Under the pieces are notes generated by a model, which saw only the letters and a program-made list of their open reading frames with translations, did not search any database and was not told the origin of the DNA. A stretch of 64,000 bases of DNA from contig JAOACB010000004.1 of NCBI GenBank assembly GCA_026418055.1, positions 1-64,000 on the forward strand, given 5' to 3'. Position numbers and translations under genes: made by a program. Source of the stretch: Fimbriimonadales bacterium (GTDB lineage Bacteria; Armatimonadota; Fimbriimonadia; Fimbriimonadales; Fimbriimonadaceae). Positions 56,654 to 64,000 of the stretch are shown here, in pieces. Positions within the stretch are counted from its first letter, which is position 1. The number at the start of each line of letters is the position of its first letter.

Positions 56654-59248
56654 TCAACCCCTCGGAATCGGCTGCATCTCCATCCAGTTGGACCCGATCT
56701 TCGCGTCCGCCTCGATCGGCACGTTCAGGCGCATCGCGTTCTGCATGGCGGAGCGGATCGGCTCGATCAGGTCCTCCTCGCCCTCCGGCATCTCGAACAC
56801 CAGCTCGTCGTGCACTTGGAGCAGCAGCCGGGTTCGGCGCCCCTCGAGCAGCGGCCGCAGGTCGATCATCGCCTTCTTGATGAGGTCCGCGGAGGAGCCC
56901 TGGATCGGGGCGTTCACCGCCTGGCGCTCGGCGGCCTGCCGCACGCTCCAGTTCGGCGCGTTGATCTCGGGGAAGTATCTGCGCCGGCCCCAAAGGGTTC
57001 TCGTGAAGCCCATCTGGCGCGCTTCGGACACAGTCTGCTCGATGTACTGGCGCACCCTGGGGAAGCGCTGGAAATACTGGTCGATCAGTCCCTTGGCCTC
57101 CGCGGCGCTGATCGCCCCGCCCATCTGCTGGGCCAGCCCGTAGTTCGACACGCCGTACAGCACCGCGTAGTTGAGCAGCTTGGCGCGGTTGCGCTGGTCC
57201 TTCGTGACTTGGTCCTCCGCCACACCGAAGGTGAGCGCCGCCGTGGCCGCGTGGATGTCTTTGCCCTCCTGGAAGGCGCGGACCAGGTTCTCGTCGCCGC
57301 ACAGGTGGGCCAGCAGCCGGAGCTCGATCTGGGAGTAGTCGAACGAGGCGAGGCGCGAGCCGGGGGGAGCCACGAAGGCCCTGCGGATCTGTCGCCCCAG
57401 CTCGGTGCGCACGGGGATGTTCTGCAGGTTCGGATCGTTGCTGCTCAGCCGTCCCGTGGCGGCCACCGTCTGGTTGAATGTGGTGTGGATCCTGCCGTCC
57501 GGGCCAACGAGCTTGGGCAGGCTCTCCGCGTAGGTCGATCGCAGCTTGGTCAGCTCGCGCCAGGCCAGCACGTCCGCAACGATCTCGTGTCCGGGCGCCA
57601 GGTCCTGCAGCACCTCGACGCCGGTCGCCCACCCGGTCTTGGTTTTCTTGCCCGGGAGGCCCAGTCGCTCGAACAGCACCTCGCCGAGCTGCTTGGGCGA
57701 GCCGATGTTGAACGGTCCCCCGGCGGCCTCATGGATCTTGGCTTCGAGCTGCTGGATCTGCACCTGCAGCGACTTGCTGAAGTCCTGCAGCATCGCCGTG
57801 TCCACCGCGATGCCGGCGGACTCCATCTCCGCCAAGAGGGGCGTGAGCGGGAGCTCGAGCTGGTTGAGCACCGCCTCCTGATCCTCCTTCCGCAGGCGAT
57901 CGCGCATCGGTTCCTCCAGCAAGGCCAGGGCGGAGGCCAGCGAATGCGGGTCCCGCTCGAACCTCGTCTCCAGGTAGCCGGCCGCGAGGTCCTCGAGGAG
58001 GTAGGCGCTGCGGTCGGAGCGCAGCACGTAGCCTGCGAGCATCGCGTCGAAACGCACCGGCCTGTGCAGCGACGTCCTTCGGAGGAACGGCTTCGCGTCG
58101 TGGACGATCGCCCTGTCGGGGTGTTGCGAAACCCAACCGTCCGCCAGCCCGACGGGCACCTCCGCGACGTTCAGGCTGGAAGCGACGAACGCGCGCAGGC
58201 GCGGCTCGTCGCCGATCAGCTTCTGCTCCCCCTCGGGGACCCACAGCACCGCGAAGGGCCCATCGCCGACGAGGCTCCGCAGCTCCGCCTCGTTCGCCAC
58301 GACGCTCTTGCGCGGCTCCAACGCTTCGGCGACGCGCTCGACGTGCGGCGCGAGGTCCTCCGATCCGTCGAGGTACGGCTGGAGCACCCTCGGCAGGCGT
58401 CGGAGGAACGATCGGAACTCGAACTCCTCGAGGACGCGCAGCGCCTCCTGCAGCTGCGACTGGCTCAGGCGGTAGGGCTGGAAGTCGATCTCGAGCGGCA
58501 CGTCGCGCTGGATCGTCGCCAGGCGCTTGCAGAGCAGCAGCTGCTCCCTCGCGGGTTCGATCCGCTTTTGGTACTTCGGCGGCAGCTCGTCGAACCTCTC
58601 GAGGATCTGCTCCGCACCTCCGAAGTTCTGGATCAGCTCGGTGGCGCCCTTCTCGCCGATGCCGGGCACTCCGGGGATGTTGTCGCTGGAGTCCCCGGCG
58701 ATGGCCTTGAAGTCCGCGATCCGCTCCGGACCGAAACCGTAGCGCTCGACCACGGCCTCGGGTGTGTAAACGCGCATCTCGCTGACCCCCTTGGAGGGAG
58801 TGACCACGGTGACCCAGTCGTCGACCAGCTGGAGGGCGTCGCCGTCGCCGGTGACCACGGTGGCGTGGTAGCCGTGCTGCCGGGCGATGAGGGTGACCGT
58901 GCCGATCACGTCATCGGCTTCGTACCCGGTCAGCTCCAAGGAAGGGATGCCGAGGGCCTGGACGAGCCTGCGCGCCTCCGGCAGCTGGGCTTGGAGCGCC
59001 TCGGGCGTCTCGCGCCGGGTGGCCTTGTACTCGGCGAAGTCGGCGTGGCGGAAGGTCTTGCCCGGGGCGTCGAAGGCCACGAGCACGCAGTCGGGCCTCT
59101 CCCTCTCGAGAATCTGCGCCAGCATGTTGAGGAAGCCGAACAGCGCGTTCGTCGGCTTGCCGGCGGCGGTTCCCAGAGCGCTGGTGGCGTAGAACGCCCG
59201 GAAGAGGAGACTGTAGCCGTCGAGGATGACCAACCGCTTGTCGCCCAT
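56654..59248 (-). CDS. polA: DNA polymerase I
   Basis: 864 aa. Residues 1-290 are the 5'-3' exonuclease (LVILDGYSLLFRAFYA, TGDGDALQLV, GDSSDNIPGVPGIGEKGA). The 3'-5' exonuclease region (about 300-450) lacks its metal-binding acidic motifs; the place of the DxE motif reads FAVLWVPEG, so proofreading is probably lost. The polymerase has motif A ASFDYSQIELR near 630, the O-helix KLLNYAVLYG with Tyr694 at the position that is Phe in E. coli and Taq, and motif C LLLQVHDELVF near 810. It fills gaps and removes primers. ATG 59248 is chosen for the normal N-terminus, with TAACGT 7 nt upstream. Confidence 0.95.
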   Translation of the reverse strand: MGDKRLVILDGYSLLFRAFYATSALGTAAGKPTNALFGFLNMLAQILERERPDCVLVAFDAPGKTFRHADFAEYKATRRETPEALQAQLPEARRLVQALGIPSLELTGYEADDVIGTVTLIARQHGYHATVVTGDGDALQLVDDWVTVVTPSKGVSEMRVYTPEAVVERYGFGPERIADFKAIAGDSSDNIPGVPGIGEKGATELIQNFGGAEQILERFDELPPKYQKRIEPAREQLLLCKRLATIQRDVPLEIDFQPYRLSQSQLQEALRVLEEFEFRSFLRRLPRVLQPYLDGSEDLAPHVERVAEALEPRKSVVANEAELRSLVGDGPFAVLWVPEGEQKLIGDEPRLRAFVASSLNVAEVPVGLADGWVSQHPDRAIVHDAKPFLRRTSLHRPVRFDAMLAGYVLRSDRSAYLLEDLAAGYLETRFERDPHSLASALALLEEPMRDRLRKEDQEAVLNQLELPLTPLLAEMESAGIAVDTAMLQDFSKSLQVQIQQLEAKIHEAAGGPFNIGSPKQLGEVLFERLGLPGKKTKTGWATGVEVLQDLAPGHEIVADVLAWRELTKLRSTYAESLPKLVGPDGRIHTTFNQTVAATGRLSSNDPNLQNIPVRTELGRQIRRAFVAPPGSRLASFDYSQIELRLLAHLCGDENLVRAFQEGKDIHAATAALTFGVAEDQVTKDQRNRAKLLNYAVLYGVSNYGLAQQMGGAISAAEAKGLIDQYFQRFPRVRQYIEQTVSEARQMGFTRTLWGRRRYFPEINAPNWSVRQAAERQAVNAPIQGSSADLIKKAMIDLRPLLEGRRTRLLLQVHDELVFEMPEGEEDLIEPIRSAMQNAMRLNVPIEADAKIGSNWMEMQPIPRG

Positions 59249-59303
59249 GGCGTGCACGTTACCCGGAAGGGCTCCAGAGGCAGGGAACCCGGAGAAAAGC
59301 GGG

Positions 59304-59309
59304 TACAAT
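59304..59309 (+). promoter_or_regulatory. candidate -10 hexamer of the TfoX-like gene
   Basis: TACAAT, 71 nt before ATG 59381. The leader RNA would contain the hairpin at 59338-59364. Confidence 0.4.
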
Positions 59310-59337
59310 AGGGTACCAGGAGGGGCGATGGTATTCG

Positions 59338-59364
59338 GACCGGTCAAGGAAGTCCGGTCGTTTT
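59338..59364 (+). terminator. possible attenuator hairpin in the TfoX-like leader
   Basis: GACCGG (59338-59343) pairs with CCGGTC (59354-59359), followed by GTTTT. The shape is that of a weak intrinsic terminator placed 17 nt before the start codon. Confidence 0.35.
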
Positions 59365-59380
59365 CATCGAGAGGAAGCCA

Positions 59381-59713
59381 ATGATCTATCGTCCTTTGCG
59401 CTACGAGCAGATGATGCGTGCGGCGGAGCACCTCGACGTCCGAGCGCGCCGCATGTCGACGGGGATGGGCGTCTTCACGGGCGAGAAGATGTTCGCGTTC
59501 CTCTACGGCGAGGACATCGGCTTGAAGCTCTCGCCGGAGGACCTCAGCGAGGCGATGAAGCTTCCGGGCGCCGGTCCGGTCCAGCCGGATCCCAGCGCCG
59601 AACCGATGCGGGAGTACGTCAAGTTACCGAAGGAGATCCTCGACAACTTCGAGCAGTTCCGCGCCTGGGTCGAGAAGAGCGCCAACTACGCGCGGCGCCG
59701 CATGAGCCACTGA
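59381..59713 (+). CDS. TfoX N-terminal-domain-like protein
   Basis: 110 aa. The stretch GVFTGEKMFAFLYGEDIGLKLSPEDLSEAM near residues 30-60 has the pattern of the TfoX/Sxy N-terminal domain, a small alpha/beta fold. In Haemophilus and relatives TfoX controls competence, but small single-domain members exist widely with unknown roles. A ribosome binding site GAGAGGAAG lies just before ATG 59381. It is divergent from polA, with a leader that contains a hairpin and T-tract. Confidence 0.7.
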   Translation: MIYRPLRYEQMMRAAEHLDVRARRMSTGMGVFTGEKMFAFLYGEDIGLKLSPEDLSEAMKLPGAGPVQPDPSAEPMREYVKLPKEILDNFEQFRAWVEKSANYARRRMSH

Positions 59714-59761
59714 GGCCGCGTCGGAATCCGGACGGGCCGTCGGGCGTTCTCCGCCCGCAGG

Positions 59762-59767
59762 TATCCT
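59762..59767 (+). promoter_or_regulatory. candidate -10 hexamer of lpdA
   Basis: TATCCT, 151 nt before ATG 59919 and 28 nt before an in-frame GTG at 59796. Confidence 0.3.
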
Positions 59768-59918
59768 AGGCAGGTTCGTCCGAGGCAGAGCGCTCGTGCC
59801 CGATCAGCCCCTGTCCATGGCCGTGGTCGTTCCGCCGGCACGTTCCGTGCTGGCGGAGCCGCCGGCCATGCTTCGCAGGAGCGGCGTCCTCGGCACCCCT
59901 CAGGAGCAGGAGCAAACG

Positions 59919-61334
59919 ATGTCCAACGGTCAGTTCGATGCGGATCTCGTCGTGATCGGTGCCGGCCCCGGCGGCTACGTCGCTGCCATCCGCGCCGCCC
60001 AGCTCGGAGCGCAGGTGGTGTGCGTCGAGAAGGAGTACTTGGGCGGCACGTGCCTCAACTGGGGCTGCATCCCGAGCAAGGCGATGATCGCCCCCGTCGA
60101 GCGGCTGAACCACGTGCGCCACGCGGACGCGATGGGCATCGAGCTTCCGGGCGAGCCGAAGTTCGACTTCGGCAAGATGATGGCCCGCAAGGACAAGATC
60201 GTGCAGACCCTGCGCGGCGGCATCGGCAGTCTGTTCAAGAAGAACAAGATCCGGCACGTCGAGGGGTTCGCGAGGTTCGTCGACCCCCACACCATCGAGG
60301 TCGACAAGGACGGTCAGAAGACGCGGCTGACCGCCAAGAGCTTCATCCTGGCGATGGGCTCCTCCGTCATCCGGCTGAGCATCCCCGGCCTGGAGGGCGG
60401 CCGGGAAGAGGGGGTGTGGACCTCGGACGACGCGGTGACCGCGCCGTTCGTGCCCGAGAGCATGCTCATCCTGGGCGGAGGCGCCGTGGGATGCGAGTTC
60501 TCCTACGTGTTCAACGGCCTCGGCACCAAGGTGACGCTCGTGGAGATGATGCCCACGCTGCTGCCCCTGATGGACGCCGACCTCGGAACGGAGCTGGGCA
60601 GGGTGCTAGGCAAGCAAGGGATCAAGGTGCGCACCGGAGCCACCCTCGAGAGGGCGGAGCGCACCGACAAAGGCTGGCGGTGCCACGTCAAGAAGGGCAC
60701 GGAGACCGAGGTGGTCGAGGTGCAGGTGGTTCTGCTGGGGGTTGGCCGGAAGGCGAACACCGAGGGCATGGATCTGGAGAAGATCGGCGTCAAGCTCCAT
60801 CGGCGCGGCGTCGAGGTGGCCGACGACACCCTGCGCACGCACGTGCCGAACATCTTCGCGATCGGCGACGTCACGGGACGCATCCAGCTGGCGCACGTCG
60901 CCTCTGCCGAGGGCATCCTGGCCGCGACGAACGCCGTGACGGGCGCCAACAAGAAGATGGATTACAAGTGCGTGCCGAACTGCGTGTACACGGTGCCGGA
61001 GGTCGCGTCCGTGGGCCTCACGCAGGCCGAGGCCGAGGCCCAGGGCTACGACGTCGCCGTGGGCAAGTTCCAGTTCCGGGCTCTGGGCAAGGCCATGGCC
61101 ACCGGCGACACCGAAGGCTTCGTGAAGGTCGTGGCCGAGAAGAAGTACGGCGAGGTGCTGGGAGTGCACATGATCGGCTCGCACGTGACCGACATGATCC
61201 ACGAGGGCGTGGTGGCGCTAAAGCTCGAGGCCACGCTCGAATCGATGGCTGAAACGATCCACGCCCATCCCACGCTGAGCGAGGCTGTGCTCGAGGCGTT
61301 CGAGGACGCCCTGGGCCACGCCATCCACAAGTGA
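59919..61334 (+). CDS. lpdA: dihydrolipoyl dehydrogenase
   Basis: 471 aa flavoprotein, the E3 subunit of pyruvate or 2-oxoglutarate dehydrogenase and of the glycine cleavage system. FAD site VVIGAGPGGYVAAIRAAQLG near 10-29, redox disulfide GGTCLNWGCIPSK near 42-54, NAD site LILGGGAVGCEF near 185, AIGDVT near 315 and the active base in HAHPTLSEAV near 449. AGGAGCAGGAG lies before ATG 59919. An in-frame GTG at 59796 would add 41 residues of low quality, so the shorter start is used. No E1 or E2 gene is nearby. Confidence 0.96.
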   Translation: MSNGQFDADLVVIGAGPGGYVAAIRAAQLGAQVVCVEKEYLGGTCLNWGCIPSKAMIAPVERLNHVRHADAMGIELPGEPKFDFGKMMARKDKIVQTLRGGIGSLFKKNKIRHVEGFARFVDPHTIEVDKDGQKTRLTAKSFILAMGSSVIRLSIPGLEGGREEGVWTSDDAVTAPFVPESMLILGGGAVGCEFSYVFNGLGTKVTLVEMMPTLLPLMDADLGTELGRVLGKQGIKVRTGATLERAERTDKGWRCHVKKGTETEVVEVQVVLLGVGRKANTEGMDLEKIGVKLHRRGVEVADDTLRTHVPNIFAIGDVTGRIQLAHVASAEGILAATNAVTGANKKMDYKCVPNCVYTVPEVASVGLTQAEAEAQGYDVAVGKFQFRALGKAMATGDTEGFVKVVAEKKYGEVLGVHMIGSHVTDMIHEGVVALKLEATLESMAETIHAHPTLSEAVLEAFEDALGHAIHK

Positions 61335-61338
61335 CGCG

Positions 61339-64000
61339 CTAGGCGCCGACCTGGGCCTTCAGCACTTCGGCCGCCTTCTGGAGGGCCTGGTCGGCGGCCT
61401 GCGGGTTCCGTCCGCCCGCGGTGGCGAAGTCCGCGCGGCCTCCCCCTCCTCCGCCGGCCACCTTGGCGACCTCTCGGACGAGGTTGCCGGCGTGGGCCCC
61501 GGCCCTCAGCGCGTCGGCGCCGGCCTTGCACACGAACGACACCTTGCCCTCGCCGACCACCGCCACCACGGCCACGCGCGACGGCCTGCCGTCCACCAGG
61601 CGGTCGGCCGCCGCGGCGCCCTCCGCCTGCTCTCCGCCGTCGATGCGTTGCGTGGCGAGCTCCACGGACCCCAAGGAGACGACCGAGGCCTGGGAGCCCT
61701 GCAGCGACTGGGCTCGCAGGCGCTCCACGCGCCGCCGCTCCTCCCTCAGAGCGTCCAGCGTCTTCTCCACCGCGGACACGAGCTCGCCGGCGGGCGCCTT
61801 GAGCAGCGCGGCGGCCTGCTGGATGGTTCGTTGCTGGCCCAGCACCCAGTCGTAGGCTCGTTCTCCGGTCAGCGCCTCGATGCGCCGCACTCCGCTGGCC
61901 GCCGAGCCCTCCGAAACGATCTTGATGAGGCCGATCTCTCCGGTGCGGCCCACGTGGCAGCCTCCGCACAGCTCGCGGCTGAACCCCTCCACCTCGACCA
62001 TCCGCACGCGCTCGCCGTACTTCTCGCCGAACAGCGCCATCGCGCCGCGTGCCCTGGCCTCGGCCAAGGGCAGGTCCTCGTGCACGCTCACCGGCAGGTC
62101 CTCCCACACTTGGCGGTTGGCCAGCCGCTCCACGGCCTCCAGCTCCTCGGGGCTGAGCGCCTGGCCGTGGGTGAAGTCGAAGCGCAGGTATTCGGGATGC
62201 ACCAGCGATCCGGCCTGGGCGACGTGCGTGCCCAGAACCGACCGCAGGGCCGCGTGCAGCAGGTGGGTCGCCGTGTGGTTCCGGGTGATCGCCTTGCGGC
62301 GGTCCGCGGGAACTTCGGCCAGCACCTCCCTGCCCAGCATCGCGTCGCTCAGCAACCCGCGGGCCTCCTCCTCCGGCAGTCCGGTCGCATCGGGCCCGTC
62401 CAGCACTTCGACGTCGTGCCAAACGGTGCCGTCGACCTTCCAGGTGCGCAGCACCCCGAGCCTGAGGCCCTCGGCCGTCATGGTGCCGACATCCGCCACC
62501 TGGCCACCGCTCTCGGCGTAGAACGGGGTCTCCTCCAGCGCCACCCGCAGACGACCGTGCACCCGCGCCTGATCGTCCAAGTCCGCCTCGACCCGGACGA
62601 TCCGCGAGCGGTGCTCCAGCGACCGGTACCCCACGAAGGTGGAGTCCTTCGGAGCGTCGTGCGTCGCCAGCGACAGCTTGCGGGCCGCTCCCTCCGCGTA
62701 AACGGTCTCCATGCCGTCGGCGGATCGGGACCGCCGTTGCGCCTCGGCCAGGGCGGCCTCGAAGCCTTCTGAATCCACCGCCACGCCCGCTTCGGCGCAG
62801 ATCTCCCGCGTGACCTCCAGCGGAAAGCCGTAGGTGTCGTACAGCCGGAACGCGGCCTGGCCGTCGAGAGTGTCGCCGGGGCGCAGCTCCCGGAGGTGGT
62901 CCGCTAGCATCTGCGAGCCCTGCGCGAGCGTGCGGCGGAACAGGCGCTCCTCGCTGAGCAGGGTTCGCACGATGGTCTCCCTGCGGTCGGTCAGCTCGGG
63001 ATAGGCGTCGGCCATGGCCTCGGCAACTCCCTCGTACACCCGGTGGAAGAACGGCTCCTCGAAGCGGAGCACCCTCTGCCCCTTGAGGACCGCCCTACGG
63101 ATCAGGCGCCGGAGCACGTAGCCTCGGCCCGAGTTGCCCGGCAGGATTCCGTCGGCGATGCAGAACACCGCGGTGCGGATGTGGTCCGCGATGATGCGCG
63201 CGGCGGTGTCCTGTTCGCCTTCGCCTCCCCCGTAGGCGTACGTTCCGCCCGCGGCCTCCTCGAGCCTGCGGAAGATCGGCTGGAACACGTCCGTGGCGTA
63301 CACGCTGGCATGCCCAGCCAGCACGGCCGCGGTTCGCTCCAGACCCATCCCCGTGTCGACGCTCCGGAACGGCAACGGATCCATCCCTTCCTTCTCGTAG
63401 CCGTCCGACGGCCGATCGGGGTTGCGCGGGCGCCCGCGCCACTCGTACTGGATGAACACGTCGTTCCAGATCTCGAGCCACTTGCCGGCCTTCTCGTCCC
63501 GCAGGTAGTCCTGGCGGCTGTAGGCTCCGCTGGGCGGCTCGCCGGCGCCGTCGACCCAGTAGAACATCTCGGTGTTCGGTCCGCACGGGCCGGGAGGACC
63601 GGAGCTGAACGCGCCCGCTGGCCAGTAGTTGGTCTCCTCGCCGAGCCGGAACACGCGGGTCGCAGGATCGATGCCAGCCTCCCTCAGGTGCGCCGACCAG
63701 AGCTCGAACGCCTCGTCGTCCTCCTCGAACACCGTGAACGCCAGACGCCGAGGGTCCAGGCCGAGCCAATCGGGCGAAGTGAGGAACTCCCACGACAGCG
63801 CGATCGCCTCCTCCTTGAAATAGTCGCCGAAGCTGAAGTTGCCCAGCATCTCGAAGAACGTCAGGTGCGAGTGGTCGCCGACCGAATCGATGTCGCCGGT
63901 CCGCACGCACTTCTGCGCCGTCGTCAGGCGTCGGCACGAGGGCTCCGCGGCCCCTCGGAAGAACGGCTTGAACTGCACCATGCCGGCCCCGTTGAACAGC
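61339..64000 (-). CDS. alaS: alanyl-tRNA synthetase, N-terminus beyond the window
   Basis: At least 887 aa present; the frame is still open at base 64000, where NGAGMVQFKPFF corresponds to the usual catalytic N-terminal region, so only about 40 residues are missing. The aminoacylation core has FFEMLGNFSFGDYFKEEAI. The editing domain has the metal-binding HTATHLLHAAL near the middle and CGGCHV, both required to clear mischarged Ser or Gly. The C-terminal DHHA1 domain ends with GGGGGGRADFATAGG. It charges tRNA-Ala. It converges with lpdA, with 4 bp between stops. Confidence 0.97.
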   Translation of the reverse strand, partial: LFNGAGMVQFKPFFRGAAEPSCRRLTTAQKCVRTGDIDSVGDHSHLTFFEMLGNFSFGDYFKEEAIALSWEFLTSPDWLGLDPRRLAFTVFEEDDEAFELWSAHLREAGIDPATRVFRLGEETNYWPAGAFSSGPPGPCGPNTEMFYWVDGAGEPPSGAYSRQDYLRDEKAGKWLEIWNDVFIQYEWRGRPRNPDRPSDGYEKEGMDPLPFRSVDTGMGLERTAAVLAGHASVYATDVFQPIFRRLEEAAGGTYAYGGGEGEQDTAARIIADHIRTAVFCIADGILPGNSGRGYVLRRLIRRAVLKGQRVLRFEEPFFHRVYEGVAEAMADAYPELTDRRETIVRTLLSEERLFRRTLAQGSQMLADHLRELRPGDTLDGQAAFRLYDTYGFPLEVTREICAEAGVAVDSEGFEAALAEAQRRSRSADGMETVYAEGAARKLSLATHDAPKDSTFVGYRSLEHRSRIVRVEADLDDQARVHGRLRVALEETPFYAESGGQVADVGTMTAEGLRLGVLRTWKVDGTVWHDVEVLDGPDATGLPEEEARGLLSDAMLGREVLAEVPADRRKAITRNHTATHLLHAALRSVLGTHVAQAGSLVHPEYLRFDFTHGQALSPEELEAVERLANRQVWEDLPVSVHEDLPLAEARARGAMALFGEKYGERVRMVEVEGFSRELCGGCHVGRTGEIGLIKIVSEGSAASGVRRIEALTGERAYDWVLGQQRTIQQAAALLKAPAGELVSAVEKTLDALREERRRVERLRAQSLQGSQASVVSLGSVELATQRIDGGEQAEGAAAADRLVDGRPSRVAVVAVVGEGKVSFVCKAGADALRAGAHAGNLVREVAKVAGGGGGGRADFATAGGRNPQAADQALQKAAEVLKAQVGA

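Noticed and set aside
59796-59918. N-terminal extension of lpdA from GTG 59796
   Set aside because: The 41 extra residues are not seen in the family, and a good ribosome binding site precedes ATG 59919.

Overview
The window is a 64 kb piece of a GC-rich bacterial chromosome with about 60 protein genes and one tRNA. No mobile element, CRISPR array, phage gene or rRNA was seen. Several traits point to the Armatimonadota, probably the Fimbriimonadia. There are three orphan prepilin-like secreted proteins that share the same N-terminal segment (FTLIELLVV ... [10 protein letters not shown]), LacI-type regulators beside them, an alternative complex III fused to a caa3-type oxidase operon, and many genes that look leaderless. 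This placement is inference from gene content; no marker tree was made.

Layout. 1-2774: end of an ABC exporter, a prepilin-like protein and a small secreted protein. 2838-5005: LacI regulator with a perfect 30-bp palindromic operator, then prepilin, hairpin and small lipoprotein. 5051-13696: secreted protein, Kef-type antiporter, chemoreceptor, purB, a sugar-isomerase-like protein, ribH, a LolA-like/thioredoxin fusion and CheW. 13712-19870: tmk, a CPBP protease, hflX, and the conserved rpmH-rnpA-yidD-yidC-khpB block. 19942-25439: tRNA-Tyr, two secreted metallopeptidase-like proteins, queC-queE and trpG/pabA. 25436-30769: a GntR/LacI hybrid regulator divergent from a Wzc-like polysaccharide co-polymerase and two glycosyltransferases. 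30785-34381: a second prepilin-hairpin-lipoprotein unit, a 2-hydroxyacid dehydrogenase and an Mrp/ApbC protein. 34481-41281: a tightly overlapping six-gene chain (BtuF-like, MTA phosphorylase, HEAT protein, rpiB, two S41 proteases). 41413-55918: the respiratory block, with a COX15-CtaB fusion for heme A, actA-F of alternative complex III, a small membrane protein, SCO, and oxidase subunits II, I, III and IV. 55926-64000: a DUF3298 protein, DNA polymerase I, a TfoX-like protein, dihydrolipoyl dehydrogenase and most of alaS.

How parts work together. The 41.4-55.9 kb block encodes a quinol-to-oxygen path: alternative complex III oxidises quinol and passes electrons through its cytochromes to a caa3 oxidase whose copper and heme A are supplied by SCO and the COX15-CtaB fusion. 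Two transcription units of this block share a 20-bp upstream element and a CAACC-GGTTG palindrome. Across the window, about 18 genes have a TANNNT- or CANNNT-type -10 hexamer only 5-9 nt before the start codon and no ribosome binding site, as expected for leaderless mRNA.

The most notable observations are the repeated prepilin-hairpin-lipoprotein unit, the shared respiratory element, the leaderless pattern, and three proteins that have lost or changed key residues: a Wzc-like protein without the Walker A lysine, an S41 protease without its Ser/Lys dyad next to an intact paralogue, and a Pol I with Tyr in the O-helix and no proofreading motif.
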